Source of the DNA: Flavobacteriaceae bacterium CRH
GTDB lineage: Bacteria; Bacteroidota; Bacteroidia; Flavobacteriales; Flavobacteriaceae
Reading direction: 5' to 3'
DNA: 64,000 nucleotides
NCBI GenBank assembly: GCA_001507425.1
Contig: LMAJ01000005.1
Location: forward strand, 124,001 to 188,000
Shown here one piece after another: positions 16,392 to 24,584 of this stretch. The notes below the pieces were generated by a model. The model saw nothing but the letters and a program-made list of their open reading frames with translations, was not told the DNA's origin and ran no database searches. Position numbers and translations under genes: made by a program. Positions within the stretch are counted from its first letter, which is position 1. Each line of letters starts with the position of its first letter.

Positions 16392-17519
16392 TTATTTTTG
16401 AAAAGGTTCGGCATTTTCAAACCATTGGTTACCTAATACAGTACCATCTGGTTTAAGAAATCCCCATTTCTTTTCATTTTTTACTCTTGCAACACCATTT
16501 ATAAATCCTTTTTCCTGATCTGAAAACAACGAAAGAAGACCATTAGATGTAATGCCATATTGTGTTGGAATTACTATTTTTCCTTTTTCGTTGATAAAAC
16601 CCCAGTTGCTTTCTTTAACTGGTGCCAAACCGTTTGAGCTGAAAGTTTCAGCATCGCTATAGGTTGGCGGAATTATAAAGTCTCCTTTCAAATTAATATA
16701 ACCCCATTTTGATCCAACAAGAACAGGCGCTAAGTTTTTTGAAAAGGCTTTTGCTTTATCAAATATTGGAAGAACAGCCCAGGTTCCTTTTAAATCAATG
16801 AAACCAATTTTACCGTTTTTTCTCGCATAGGTTAAATCCTGTGTCCCGAAATCCCAGATTTTATCAGCTCCGTCAACAGGAATAAATTTTCCTGCTGCTA
16901 CTAATCCAAAACTTTCGCCTTTTTTTGCCCAGGTTGTAGCTTTATAATAATTACCAATTTCCTGATAAGCAATCTCAACCACAACTTTTCCGGCTGTATT
17001 AATGATTCCCCAATTGTCGTTGTTTTTTACTCTGGCAAAACCATTTTCAAAAGATTTGATCACGTCATATTTTGGCTCTAAAACAACGGCCATTTTTGGG
17101 TTTATTAATCCAATTTTATTTCCTTGTTTTATAAAGGCCACACCATTTTCAAAATCAAATACTTTTTCAGAAGCCGGCGCAGTAAGTACATCTCCTTTAG
17201 TGTTTATGTATACCCATTTTTTATCTTTGGATACCACACAAATTCCGCTGCTGAAATATTTTACGTTATCAAAAGTAGCCGGAATTGCCCAGGCACCTTT
17301 CATGTCTATAAAACCCCATTTTCCATTATCTTCTACAGCTGCAAGACCTTCGGAGAAATTTTTGGCATTTTTGTATTTTGGTTCTATACGAAACGTTCCT
17401 TCTTTAGTAAGGTATCCGTATTTACCGTCCTTTTTAACTAATGCCAGCTCTTGAACTGGAGCTTGACTATTAACAAATTGAATAAAAAATAACAACAAAA
17501 AAAGAAATGATTTTTTCAT
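16392..17519 (-). CDS. Secreted WG-repeat protein
   Basis: A 375-residue protein with a signal peptide (cleavage after about residue 19, FVNSQA). The rest is made of about eight WG repeats of roughly 45 residues, each with a core like KWGFIDxKG or NWGIINxxGK and a spaced FxxA element. The repeats form beta-rich modules of unknown function. It is probably periplasmic or surface-exposed. It lies between the FabG-type reductase (20 bp) and TAL (34 bp) on the same strand, so it is cotranscribed with pigment genes, but no enzymatic role is suggested. It may help to place or bind the pigment; that is speculation. Confidence 0.85.
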   Translation of the reverse strand: MKKSFLFLLLFFIQFVNSQAPVQELALVKKDGKYGYLTKEGTFRIEPKYKNAKNFSEGLAAVEDNGKWGFIDMKGAWAIPATFDNVKYFSSGICVVSKDKKWVYINTKGDVLTAPASEKVFDFENGVAFIKQGNKIGLINPKMAVVLEPKYDVIKSFENGFARVKNNDNWGIINTAGKVVVEIAYQEIGNYYKATTWAKKGESFGLVAAGKFIPVDGADKIWDFGTQDLTYARKNGKIGFIDLKGTWAVLPIFDKAKAFSKNLAPVLVGSKWGYINLKGDFIIPPTYSDAETFSSNGLAPVKESNWGFINEKGKIVIPTQYGITSNGLLSLFSDQEKGFINGVARVKNEKKWGFLKPDGTVLGNQWFENAEPFQK

Positions 17520-17553
17520 AGCTTAGAATTCAGATTAATAATATGTATGGATT

Positions 17554-19074
17554 TTAATTGTTTATAAGGTGATCTTTTACTTGTTGAACAAAAGGATACA
17601 TTACCTGATCTTCTTTAAATACCGGGATTATTTTTCTAATATCATCATACCAAGCTCTGGTAACTGACGAAATTTTATCTTTTTGTCCTAAATAATCAAT
17701 TGCCTGAACAATTGTGATCATTTCTATACTTAATACTTCAAATGCATTTTCGATTACTTTAGATGTAATCACTGCAGCATTTGTTCCCATACTTACAATG
17801 TCTTGGTTGTCATTGTTGTTCGGGATACTATGTACATACATTGGGTTAGATAACATTTGGCTTTCGGCAGTTGTAGAAGTAGCAGTAAACTGAACTCCCT
17901 GCATTCCGAAATTAAATCCTAATGTTCCTAAGTTTACGAATGGAGGAAGAAGTTCATTGATTTTTGAATTCAATAAATAATTCAATTGACGTTCTGCCAA
18001 CATGGTTAATTTAGTAATAACAATTTTCAATTTATCCATTTCAAGTGAAATGTAATCTCCGTGAAAATTACCTCCGTGATATACGTGTTGGTTTTTTACG
18101 TCGATAATTGGGTTGTCATTTGCGGAGTTAAATTCGTCTTCAAGAATAGACGCAACATTATTTATAGTTTCTAAAACCGGACCTAAAATTTGAGGTACGC
18201 AACGTAAAGAATAATACTCCTGAACTTTTTCTTTGAAAATTTCTTCGGTATTTTCACCTGAATATAAGTGGTCTTCTCTTTTACGGATCAAAGTACTGTC
18301 TGAAAGATTGGCTCTCATTTTTGCAGCAACTTCCTGTTGACCTTTATGACGTTTTGTTTGATTTAATTCTTCTGAGAAATGGTCATCATATGCCTGAACC
18401 AATTCATTGATGGCGCAAGAACATTTTAAAGACCAGTCTAATAATTTATTAGCGTGGTGTACATTTACAACTCCAATTCCGGTCATTACAGATGTTCCGT
18501 TAATTAAAGCCAGACCTTCTCTGATTTCTACCTGAATAGGTTTTAAGCCTTCGATTTCAAAAACTTCCTGAGTTGGTCTTCTGTCTCCTTTGTAAAAAAC
18601 TTCACCTTCACCAATTAAATTTAAAGCTAAATGCGATAATTGTACTAAGTCACCACTCGCTCCAACACCACCGTGTTCAAAAATTAAAGGAGTAATGTCT
18701 CTATTGATAAATTCTGACATTAGGTGAATTACTGACGGATGTACTCCTGAATTTCCTAAAGACAATGTATTTAATCGGGCTAAGATTGCTGCTTTTGCGC
18801 AAACCGCACTCAAAGGTTTTCCTGTTCCTGAAGAGTGGCTTCTGATTAAATTGTACTGTAATTGAATCTGATCAGATTCTTTAATTCGATATTGAGCCAT
18901 TGGCCCAAACCCGGTATTTACACCATAGATTACTTTATTTCCTGAAAATTCTTTTAAGAAATTAAAGCTTTCATTTACTCGATTTAATACAAGATCGCTC
19001 ACAACAATCTTGTTGTTTCCAAAAATTATGGATTCGAATTCTTTTAAGCTCAGGTATTCATTAATTGTGTTCAT
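17554..19074 (-). CDS. Tyrosine ammonia-lyase (HAL/PAL family)
   Basis: A 506-residue aromatic amino acid lyase that turns L-tyrosine into p-coumarate, the likely aryl starter for flexirubin. The MIO cofactor forms from ASG at 139-141 (GGVGASGDLVQ). Tyr50 in VIYGVNTGFGP is the catalytic Tyr, and Ser79-His80 in IRSHSSG is the selectivity pair expected for TAL rather than PAL. The sequence looks very close, from memory, to the characterised F. johnsoniae TAL, which also starts MNTINEYLSL. I therefore chose the ATG at 19074 rather than the upstream codon at 19116. A -7 element on the minus strand lies at 19142-19149. Confidence 0.93.
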   Translation of the reverse strand: MNTINEYLSLKEFESIIFGNNKIVVSDLVLNRVNESFNFLKEFSGNKVIYGVNTGFGPMAQYRIKESDQIQLQYNLIRSHSSGTGKPLSAVCAKAAILARLNTLSLGNSGVHPSVIHLMSEFINRDITPLIFEHGGVGASGDLVQLSHLALNLIGEGEVFYKGDRRPTQEVFEIEGLKPIQVEIREGLALINGTSVMTGIGVVNVHHANKLLDWSLKCSCAINELVQAYDDHFSEELNQTKRHKGQQEVAAKMRANLSDSTLIRKREDHLYSGENTEEIFKEKVQEYYSLRCVPQILGPVLETINNVASILEDEFNSANDNPIIDVKNQHVYHGGNFHGDYISLEMDKLKIVITKLTMLAERQLNYLLNSKINELLPPFVNLGTLGFNFGMQGVQFTATSTTAESQMLSNPMYVHSIPNNNDNQDIVSMGTNAAVITSKVIENAFEVLSIEMITIVQAIDYLGQKDKISSVTRAWYDDIRKIIPVFKEDQVMYPFVQQVKDHLINN

Positions 19075-19141
19075 TAAATTGTTTTTGGTTCGTGCTAATT
19101 TAATTTTATTTATCAAAATAAATGTAGTTATTTTGAAATGG

Positions 19142-19149
19142 CAAATGTA
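19142..19149 (-). promoter_or_regulatory. -7 promoter element for TAL
   Basis: TACATTTG on the minus strand matches the Bacteroidetes -7 consensus TAnnTTTG exactly, about 68 bp before the TAL start. No clear -33 TTG is visible. The divergent FAD enzyme starts 27 bp away, so the short gap serves both genes. Confidence 0.5.
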
Positions 19150-19175
19150 AGTTAATAATTGATAACATTTTTATT

Positions 19176-20426
19176 ATGACAAAAGAGATTGTTGATGTTT
19201 TAGTGATAGGTGCAGGACCTTCAGGATGTGTGTCTGCTTCTTATCTTCATAAGAACAATATTAAGATAAAAGTTGTAGAGAAAACGAAGTTCCCGAGGCT
19301 TGTAGTAGGCGAAAGTCTTATTCCTCGTGTAATGGACCATTTCTCTGAAGCAGAACTTTTTGAAAGTCTTGACGCGATGAATTTTGAAAAAAAATTAGGA
19401 GCACGTTTTATTCGCGGTGAAGAAATTTGTGTTTTTGACTTTAGTCAGAAATTTGGAGAAGGCTGGGACTGGACCTGGCAAGTGCCAAGAGCCGACTTTG
19501 ACAACACTATGGCTCAGGAGGTTATTCGTAAAGGAATTGATTTAGAATTTGAAACAGAAGTACTGGAAGTTTCTTTTGAAGGTAAAAACTCTAAAACGAT
19601 TGTAAAAGACAAAGACGGAAATTTAAAAGAAATTCACGCAAAATTTATTATCGATTCGAGCGGATACGGTCGTGTTTTACCAAGACTTTTAGATCTTGAT
19701 ACACCATCAAAACTAGATCCTCACTCTTCGATTTTTGCACACGTAAAAGATATCAACAGACCAGAAGGCGTAGAAGGAACTATGATTTCGTTTGATATTT
19801 TAGAAACAGAAGTTTGGTTATGGGTAATTCCTTTCTCAAACGGAAACACAAGTTTAGGAGTTGTTGGCCCAACAGATTTCATTAATTCGCTTTCTGAAAA
19901 TAAAGATAATGCTGAGGCTTTGAGAAATGCAATCCAGCTTTCAGATTATTATATTAAAAGATTTAAAGGAACCGAATTTTTATTTGAGCCTGTAAAACTG
20001 GAAAATTATTCAAGAGCCGTTAAAAAAATGTACGGAGATGGTTTTGCACTTACAGGAAACAGTTCTGAATTTTTAGATCCTGTTTTTTCATCAGGAGTTG
20101 CTTTTGCTACAGAATCTGGAATGTTGGCTGCAAAATTATATATTAAGGAGTCGCAAGGAATTGAAGTAAACTGGGAAACTGAATTTGCAGACTACATGAA
20201 AAGAGGAATTGCTGTTTTTACCACTTACGTGAAAGAATGGTACACCGGAAATTTACAAACCTTATTTTTTCACCAACCAGAGAACCCGGAAGTGAAAGAA
20301 AAAATATGTTCAGTTTTAGCAGGTTATGTTTGGAATGAGGAAAATCCGTTCGTTAAAAAGCATGATAATGTAATTAAGAATATGGCATATCTTATCAATA
20401 GCGAAAAAGAGAATGCGGCAAAATGA
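19176..20426 (+). CDS. FAD-dependent monooxygenase/halogenase-like enzyme
   Basis: A 416-residue flavoprotein. The FAD site is VIGAGPSGCVSA (10-21) with VVGESLIP (43-50). Two marks of flavin-dependent halogenases are present: a Lys in KKLGARF (Lys73), corresponding to the catalytic Lys of halogenases, and WLWVIP (214-219), which fits the WxWxIP motif. The length is near that of the phenol-halogenase / CndH-like branch. Flexirubins can carry chlorine or hydroxyl groups, so ring halogenation or hydroxylation is a good guess. It is transcribed divergently from TAL at the edge of the cluster. Related flavin hydroxylases and reductases cannot be excluded. Confidence 0.8.
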   Translation: MTKEIVDVLVIGAGPSGCVSASYLHKNNIKIKVVEKTKFPRLVVGESLIPRVMDHFSEAELFESLDAMNFEKKLGARFIRGEEICVFDFSQKFGEGWDWTWQVPRADFDNTMAQEVIRKGIDLEFETEVLEVSFEGKNSKTIVKDKDGNLKEIHAKFIIDSSGYGRVLPRLLDLDTPSKLDPHSSIFAHVKDINRPEGVEGTMISFDILETEVWLWVIPFSNGNTSLGVVGPTDFINSLSENKDNAEALRNAIQLSDYYIKRFKGTEFLFEPVKLENYSRAVKKMYGDGFALTGNSSEFLDPVFSSGVAFATESGMLAAKLYIKESQGIEVNWETEFADYMKRGIAVFTTYVKEWYTGNLQTLFFHQPENPEVKEKICSVLAGYVWNEENPFVKKHDNVIKNMAYLINSEKENAAK

Positions 20427-20453
20427 TAAATAACTTATTATTTTATGACATAA

Positions 20454-20485
20454 AAAAAGAGGATGCCAATTGGTATCCTCTTTTT
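20454..20485. terminator. Bidirectional terminator
   Basis: A hairpin with arms AAAAAGAGGATGCC and GGTATCCTCTTTTT around an AATT loop, flanked by A and T runs. It sits between the convergent FAD enzyme and the 20507-22141 gene and can stop transcription from both sides. Confidence 0.85.
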
Positions 20486-20506
20486 GCTTTTTGAATTAGT
20501 GCCTTA

Positions 20507-22141
20507 TTATTTTAAAGTCACTTTGATCATTACATCTTCTTTTTTCTTTTTATAGGCCTCAAGAACAAAAGTCGTATTGCTTGTTTTTATCAGACGATCA
20601 ACCGAAAATTGATATAATTCGAAATCTTCTATTTCGCGTGCATTTAAAATGGAACCTTTTGTAATTTCTCCACTTTGTTCATTAATTTTTACAGCAGTTA
20701 AATAACCTCCGTGTCTGTCACTGTGCATTGCAGGAGATTTATCTAACGGAAGATCAATATTTTTGACATTATCCAAAAACACAAAGAAATTATCTGTCTC
20801 ATTACTAAAAAACTTATAAGACATGCCTCCTTTGCCGAGCCCGCCTCTTTGATATTTAGGAATTTTTTTCATCCATCCCAGTTTTCCGTCGGGATTGATT
20901 TTTGTAACAACTATGTCATTGTAGAAATAGCTGGTAGAGGTGTGCGTACTGGATGAGCCGTTAGAGAAAGAAGTTGAGGTAGTTGTAATTGTATATTCTT
21001 GTTCTCCGGCAATAATAATGCTGCCGTCTTTATGCATTACAAGATCTTTTAGTTTTAGATTGGTAATTTTGGCACCTTCTCCTTTTTCTTCTTTTTTGGC
21101 GTTTTTCTTTTGTTCTTTTTCGGTTTTGTACTCATTTATCAAATCTAAAGGAATTTCATAAGTAAACTGATCAGCCAGACTACCATCTTCTTTTATTTTA
21201 AAAAGGATTATTCCGTCGCAATTTTCTTCAAAATTTCTACCTTTTCCATTATTATAATAGCCACCAATAAATGATCCTCCCGCCGGAAGATCAAACATCC
21301 ATAATCGGGTAATAAATTTTTCTTTATTTTCTATCTTCGTAATATTCATTTTATCAGAATCTGTACGAAGTGTAAATAATTCGATATGATAGTTGGCAAT
21401 AGTATCATTTCTGCTTTTTTTGTCATCATTACTATCGTCATGATAAACCTTAGTCAGCATATATAAATTAGCCTTGTTGTCAATTTGATAATCCAGATTA
21501 TCCATGCGTCTTTCTGTATAAGGCATGGTAATTTCTGTATTTGAGATTTTTTTTAAATTCCCATCAAAAGAATATAGACCTATAATATCAAAACTTTTTT
21601 TATCGTTTTTGAATTCTGGCTTTTTACGATATTTTACTAAAAAAGATTTCTTGTCTAAAGTTGGAAGAATACTGAATTTGTAACCCGGTTCAGAATAAGA
21701 TGTCAACGTTATTTTTTCCTGAACTTCCAGCAATAAGCTGGCACTTCCGGTAAATTCGCCTTTAGCAAAATCTACTTCCTGAGCATATAATTGTTCTTTT
21801 TCGCTGTCTTTATCATATAAAGAATAAAAAACATAGAACCTTTTGTTGATTTCTTCAACAGCTTCAAATATGTGCTTTTTTGGAAAAACCTTTTTATTTT
21901 CAAATTCTTTTTCGGAAATAAACTCAGGCTTATCTGCATTAAACTTTTGGATATAAATTTTTTTATCAAATTTAATAGCCATTACTTCATTGCCTTGAGA
22001 AAAGTATCTTTTCGATTCGGCATCTCGAACTTTGTACGGACTGCTGACTTCATATTTGTAGTCAGTTGATAATTCTTTTTGAGAATATCCCTGTAATATC
22101 GGTAATGAAAACAGTAATAAAAAAAGTAGTTTTTTAATCAT
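20507..22141 (-). CDS. Secreted protein of unknown function, paralogue A
   Basis: A 544-residue protein with a signal peptide (about 21 residues, ending QGYSQ). It is rich in beta-strand-like segments. It shares clear blocks with the next gene (22358-24040): the start SPYKVRDAESKRYF versus EPYKVFDAKTKLYF, the segment MPYTERRMDNLDYQ, a charged KKNAKKEEKGEGA stretch, and the ending ILNAREIEDFELYQ...KKKKEDVMIKV. The two are therefore a tandem duplication. No named domain is recognised. The product is likely periplasmic or surface-located. It is outside the pigment cluster, being convergent with the FAD enzyme behind a terminator. Confidence 0.85.
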   Translation of the reverse strand: MIKKLLFLLLFSLPILQGYSQKELSTDYKYEVSSPYKVRDAESKRYFSQGNEVMAIKFDKKIYIQKFNADKPEFISEKEFENKKVFPKKHIFEAVEEINKRFYVFYSLYDKDSEKEQLYAQEVDFAKGEFTGSASLLLEVQEKITLTSYSEPGYKFSILPTLDKKSFLVKYRKKPEFKNDKKSFDIIGLYSFDGNLKKISNTEITMPYTERRMDNLDYQIDNKANLYMLTKVYHDDSNDDKKSRNDTIANYHIELFTLRTDSDKMNITKIENKEKFITRLWMFDLPAGGSFIGGYYNNGKGRNFEENCDGIILFKIKEDGSLADQFTYEIPLDLINEYKTEKEQKKNAKKEEKGEGAKITNLKLKDLVMHKDGSIIIAGEQEYTITTTSTSFSNGSSSTHTSTSYFYNDIVVTKINPDGKLGWMKKIPKYQRGGLGKGGMSYKFFSNETDNFFVFLDNVKNIDLPLDKSPAMHSDRHGGYLTAVKINEQSGEITKGSILNAREIEDFELYQFSVDRLIKTSNTTFVLEAYKKKKEDVMIKVTLK

Positions 22142-22286
22142 ATTGATTTTGGTTTATTGTTATAAAAGCGTAAAATTGAAGCACGAATGTAATCAAAAAC
22201 CAATCGTCAATTTTAAGTTTTATTACTAATAATCATATTAATTTGTTACTGGTTCATTTTCAAAAAGTTAACAGATTGGAAAGCAA

Positions 22287-22318
22287 AAAGGGGAATCGCA
22301 ATTTTACGATTCCCCTTT
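22287..22318 (-). terminator. Terminator of paralogue B
   Basis: A hairpin with 12-bp arms AAAGGGGAATCG and CGATTCCCCTTT, around an 8-base loop. It follows the stop of the 22358-24040 gene on the minus strand and separates it from its paralogue downstream. Confidence 0.8.
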
Positions 22319-22357
22319 ATTTGACAGCATTATTTAAAATGCTAATATCAGGTTAGT

Positions 22358-24040
22358 TTAGTTCAAATTTACTTTGATCATAACATCTTCTTTTTTCTTT
22401 TTGTACACTTCAAACATAAATGAGTTTTCGCTGGTTTTAAAAACTCTCTTTGTTGCATATTGAAAAATTTCAAAATCTTCGATCTCTCGTGCATTTAAAA
22501 TACTTTCTTTTTTTAATGCTCCATCAGAATCAGCAATTTTCACTAAAGTTAAGTATCCGCCTTTTCCATCAGAATGTTGTGCAGGTTCTTTGTCAAGAGA
22601 CAAATCAATGTTTTTAATATTATCAAGATATACAAAATAATGACTGTTATTAGTATTGAAATAATTGAAAGACATTCCGCCTAACCCAAAATTTCCTTTT
22701 TGGTTTTTAGGAATTCTTTTCATCCATTCAATTTTTCCATCAGGATTAAGTTTAGAAGCCAGTATATCACAATAATGATAGGTAGAATATGTTCTGGCTG
22801 ATCCTCCCATAGAGCCGTAGCCACCTCGTTGAACTGTAAAAATCTGCTCTCCAATAATTACGATACTTCCGTCTTTGTTTATCACTAAGTTGGTCATTTG
22901 TAAATCAGAAAATTGAGCGCCTTCTCCGTTTCGTTCTTTTTTCTCATTTCTTTTCTTTGTTTTATCTGTTTCGTATTGATTCAGAACTTCAGTAGGAATT
23001 TCGTTAAAGGTTTGATCGTAGATAGTACCGTCAGGCTTTATTTTTAAAGTCACAATTCCGTCACTATCATCAAAATCATTTTTTTTATCAGTATATGCGC
23101 CATTTTTATAAGAATCAACATGGCCATTACTATAAAATCCGACACAAACCAGAAAATCTTTTTCAGTATCAAAAAGCCACAATTTATTTATGAATTTATC
23201 TTTATTTTCAAATTTTGAAATTTCAATTTTCGTTGAGCCTGATTTAATTAAAAACAATTCGATATGATAATTAGCTTCCTCATCTTTCTTTTTGCTTTTT
23301 TCGTCATAACTGTCATCATTAAAAACTTTTACCAAAACATATAAATTACCCTGGTTATCTACCTGGTAATCCAGGTTATCCATTCTTCTTTCTGTATAAG
23401 GCATCGTAAATTCGTGACTTGAAACTTTATTCAAATTACTGTCATAAGTATGTAAACCTATAATGTCATAACTTTTTACATCTCTTTTTACTTCTGGTTT
23501 TTTTCTATATTCAATTAGAATATTTTTTTTATCATGAGATTCGTAAAATTTAAATTTATAGCCGGGATCAATTTCATAACTAAATCCACCAGTCATAACA
23601 GCAACCTGATTTCCTGCAATTTTGCCATCAACCTGAAACATTAATTTTGGAGTACCAATAAATTCCCCTTTTTCAAAATCTATTTCAATAGAAAAACACT
23701 GTTCTTTTTTATTGTCACCATCCCATGAAGAAAATAAAAAGTAGTATTTGTTGTTTAACTCTGTTATTTTTTCTACAGCATAATTTTTTGGAAAGAATTT
23801 TTCATATTTTTTTTCTTTCACGAAAGAGGGTTTTTCGGTGTCGAATTTTTGAATTATAACATTATCACCATCAAATTTTATCGCCATTGCCTCTTTTCCT
23901 TTTGTAAAATAGAGTTTAGTTTTTGCATCAAAAACTTTGTAAGGTTCACTTACATTAAAAGATTTTCCGGAAGGTTTCATTTGAGAATAACCATGAAAAG
24001 AGATGGATACAGCAATTAAAAAGTAAAGTATTTTTTTCAT
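22358..24040 (-). CDS. Secreted protein of unknown function, paralogue B
   Basis: A 560-residue protein with a signal peptide (about 19 residues, ending HGYSQ). It is a paralogue of the 20507-22141 product, with matching blocks along the whole length and slightly longer loops, including an extra KNGAYTDKKNDFDDSD stretch. It has its own terminator, so each copy appears to be a separate unit. A possible beta-propeller-like fold is suggested by recurring motifs such as NLYVLVKVFND and KDGSIVIIGEQ, but this is a guess. I do not recognise a function. Confidence 0.85.
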   Translation of the reverse strand: MKKILYFLIAVSISFHGYSQMKPSGKSFNVSEPYKVFDAKTKLYFTKGKEAMAIKFDGDNVIIQKFDTEKPSFVKEKKYEKFFPKNYAVEKITELNNKYYFLFSSWDGDNKKEQCFSIEIDFEKGEFIGTPKLMFQVDGKIAGNQVAVMTGGFSYEIDPGYKFKFYESHDKKNILIEYRKKPEVKRDVKSYDIIGLHTYDSNLNKVSSHEFTMPYTERRMDNLDYQVDNQGNLYVLVKVFNDDSYDEKSKKKDEEANYHIELFLIKSGSTKIEISKFENKDKFINKLWLFDTEKDFLVCVGFYSNGHVDSYKNGAYTDKKNDFDDSDGIVTLKIKPDGTIYDQTFNEIPTEVLNQYETDKTKKRNEKKERNGEGAQFSDLQMTNLVINKDGSIVIIGEQIFTVQRGGYGSMGGSARTYSTYHYCDILASKLNPDGKIEWMKRIPKNQKGNFGLGGMSFNYFNTNNSHYFVYLDNIKNIDLSLDKEPAQHSDGKGGYLTLVKIADSDGALKKESILNAREIEDFEIFQYATKRVFKTSENSFMFEVYKKKKEDVMIKVNLN

Positions 24041-24123
24041 AAAAATGTTTTGGGTTAAGTGCCAAATGTAGCTATTTTTATGAAAACTTGTCTTATTAAT
24101 TTAACACATTATTTATAAGTAAA

Positions 24124-24465
24124 TTAATTTTTTAACATAAATATTTTATCCATAATAATCCATTTTTGACCTGCTTTTGCCCAGGGTAAAGCTTGCTGAA
24201 ATTTCCACATTAATGTTTCCCATTCCTGGACTTTTGGGTTTTGAGCGTCTGATGCTGCTTTTTTTTCAAATGAAAATTCAGCATCCGCTTCTATAATCAT
24301 AAACAATCTGTTTCCGGTGCAATAAATATCAAGAACCGTAATTCCGGTACTTTTGATGCTTTCTGTTATTTCAGGCCAAATGTTTTGATGAAGTGTTTTA
24401 TATTCTTCAATTAAAATTGGATCCTCTTTTAGGTCTAAGGCTAAGCAAAATTTTTGTGTGGTCAT
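24124..24465 (-). CDS. L-rhamnose mutarotase family protein
   Basis: A 113-residue protein of the RhaM/DUF718 family, a small dimeric alpha+beta barrel that interconverts sugar anomers. Typical elements are LDLKEDPILIEEYKTLHQNIWPEI at the N-terminus and LMWKFQQALPWAKAGQKW near the C-terminus. No rhamnose pathway gene is nearby. It lies downstream of a sodium/sugar symporter and galactose genes on the same strand, so it may act on another sugar, such as fucose or galactose. A terminator at 24523-24551 separates it from the symporter gene, so it may be expressed separately. Confidence 0.85.
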   Translation of the reverse strand: MTTQKFCLALDLKEDPILIEEYKTLHQNIWPEITESIKSTGITVLDIYCTGNRLFMIIEADAEFSFEKKAASDAQNPKVQEWETLMWKFQQALPWAKAGQKWIIMDKIFMLKN

Positions 24466-24522
24466 GTTGGTAAGAAGAAGTTAGGTTTTCAAAAAGTATT
24501 TTTAATGGATTAATTTACAAAA

Positions 24523-24551
24523 AAAAGACTGTCGTTTATAGACAGTCTTTT
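24523..24551 (-). terminator. Terminator of the symporter gene
   Basis: Arms AAAGACTGTC and GACAGTCTTT with a GTTTATA loop, flanked by A and T runs. It lies 34 bp past the end of the sodium/sugar symporter gene on the minus strand. Confidence 0.8.
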
Positions 24552-24584
24552 ATTCTTCAAAAAATAATATAGTAAAAAATTATA

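Noticed and set aside
20507..24040. The two paralogous secreted proteins as part of the pigment cluster
   Set aside because: They are convergent to the FAD enzyme, separated by a bidirectional terminator, and have no link to the pathway.
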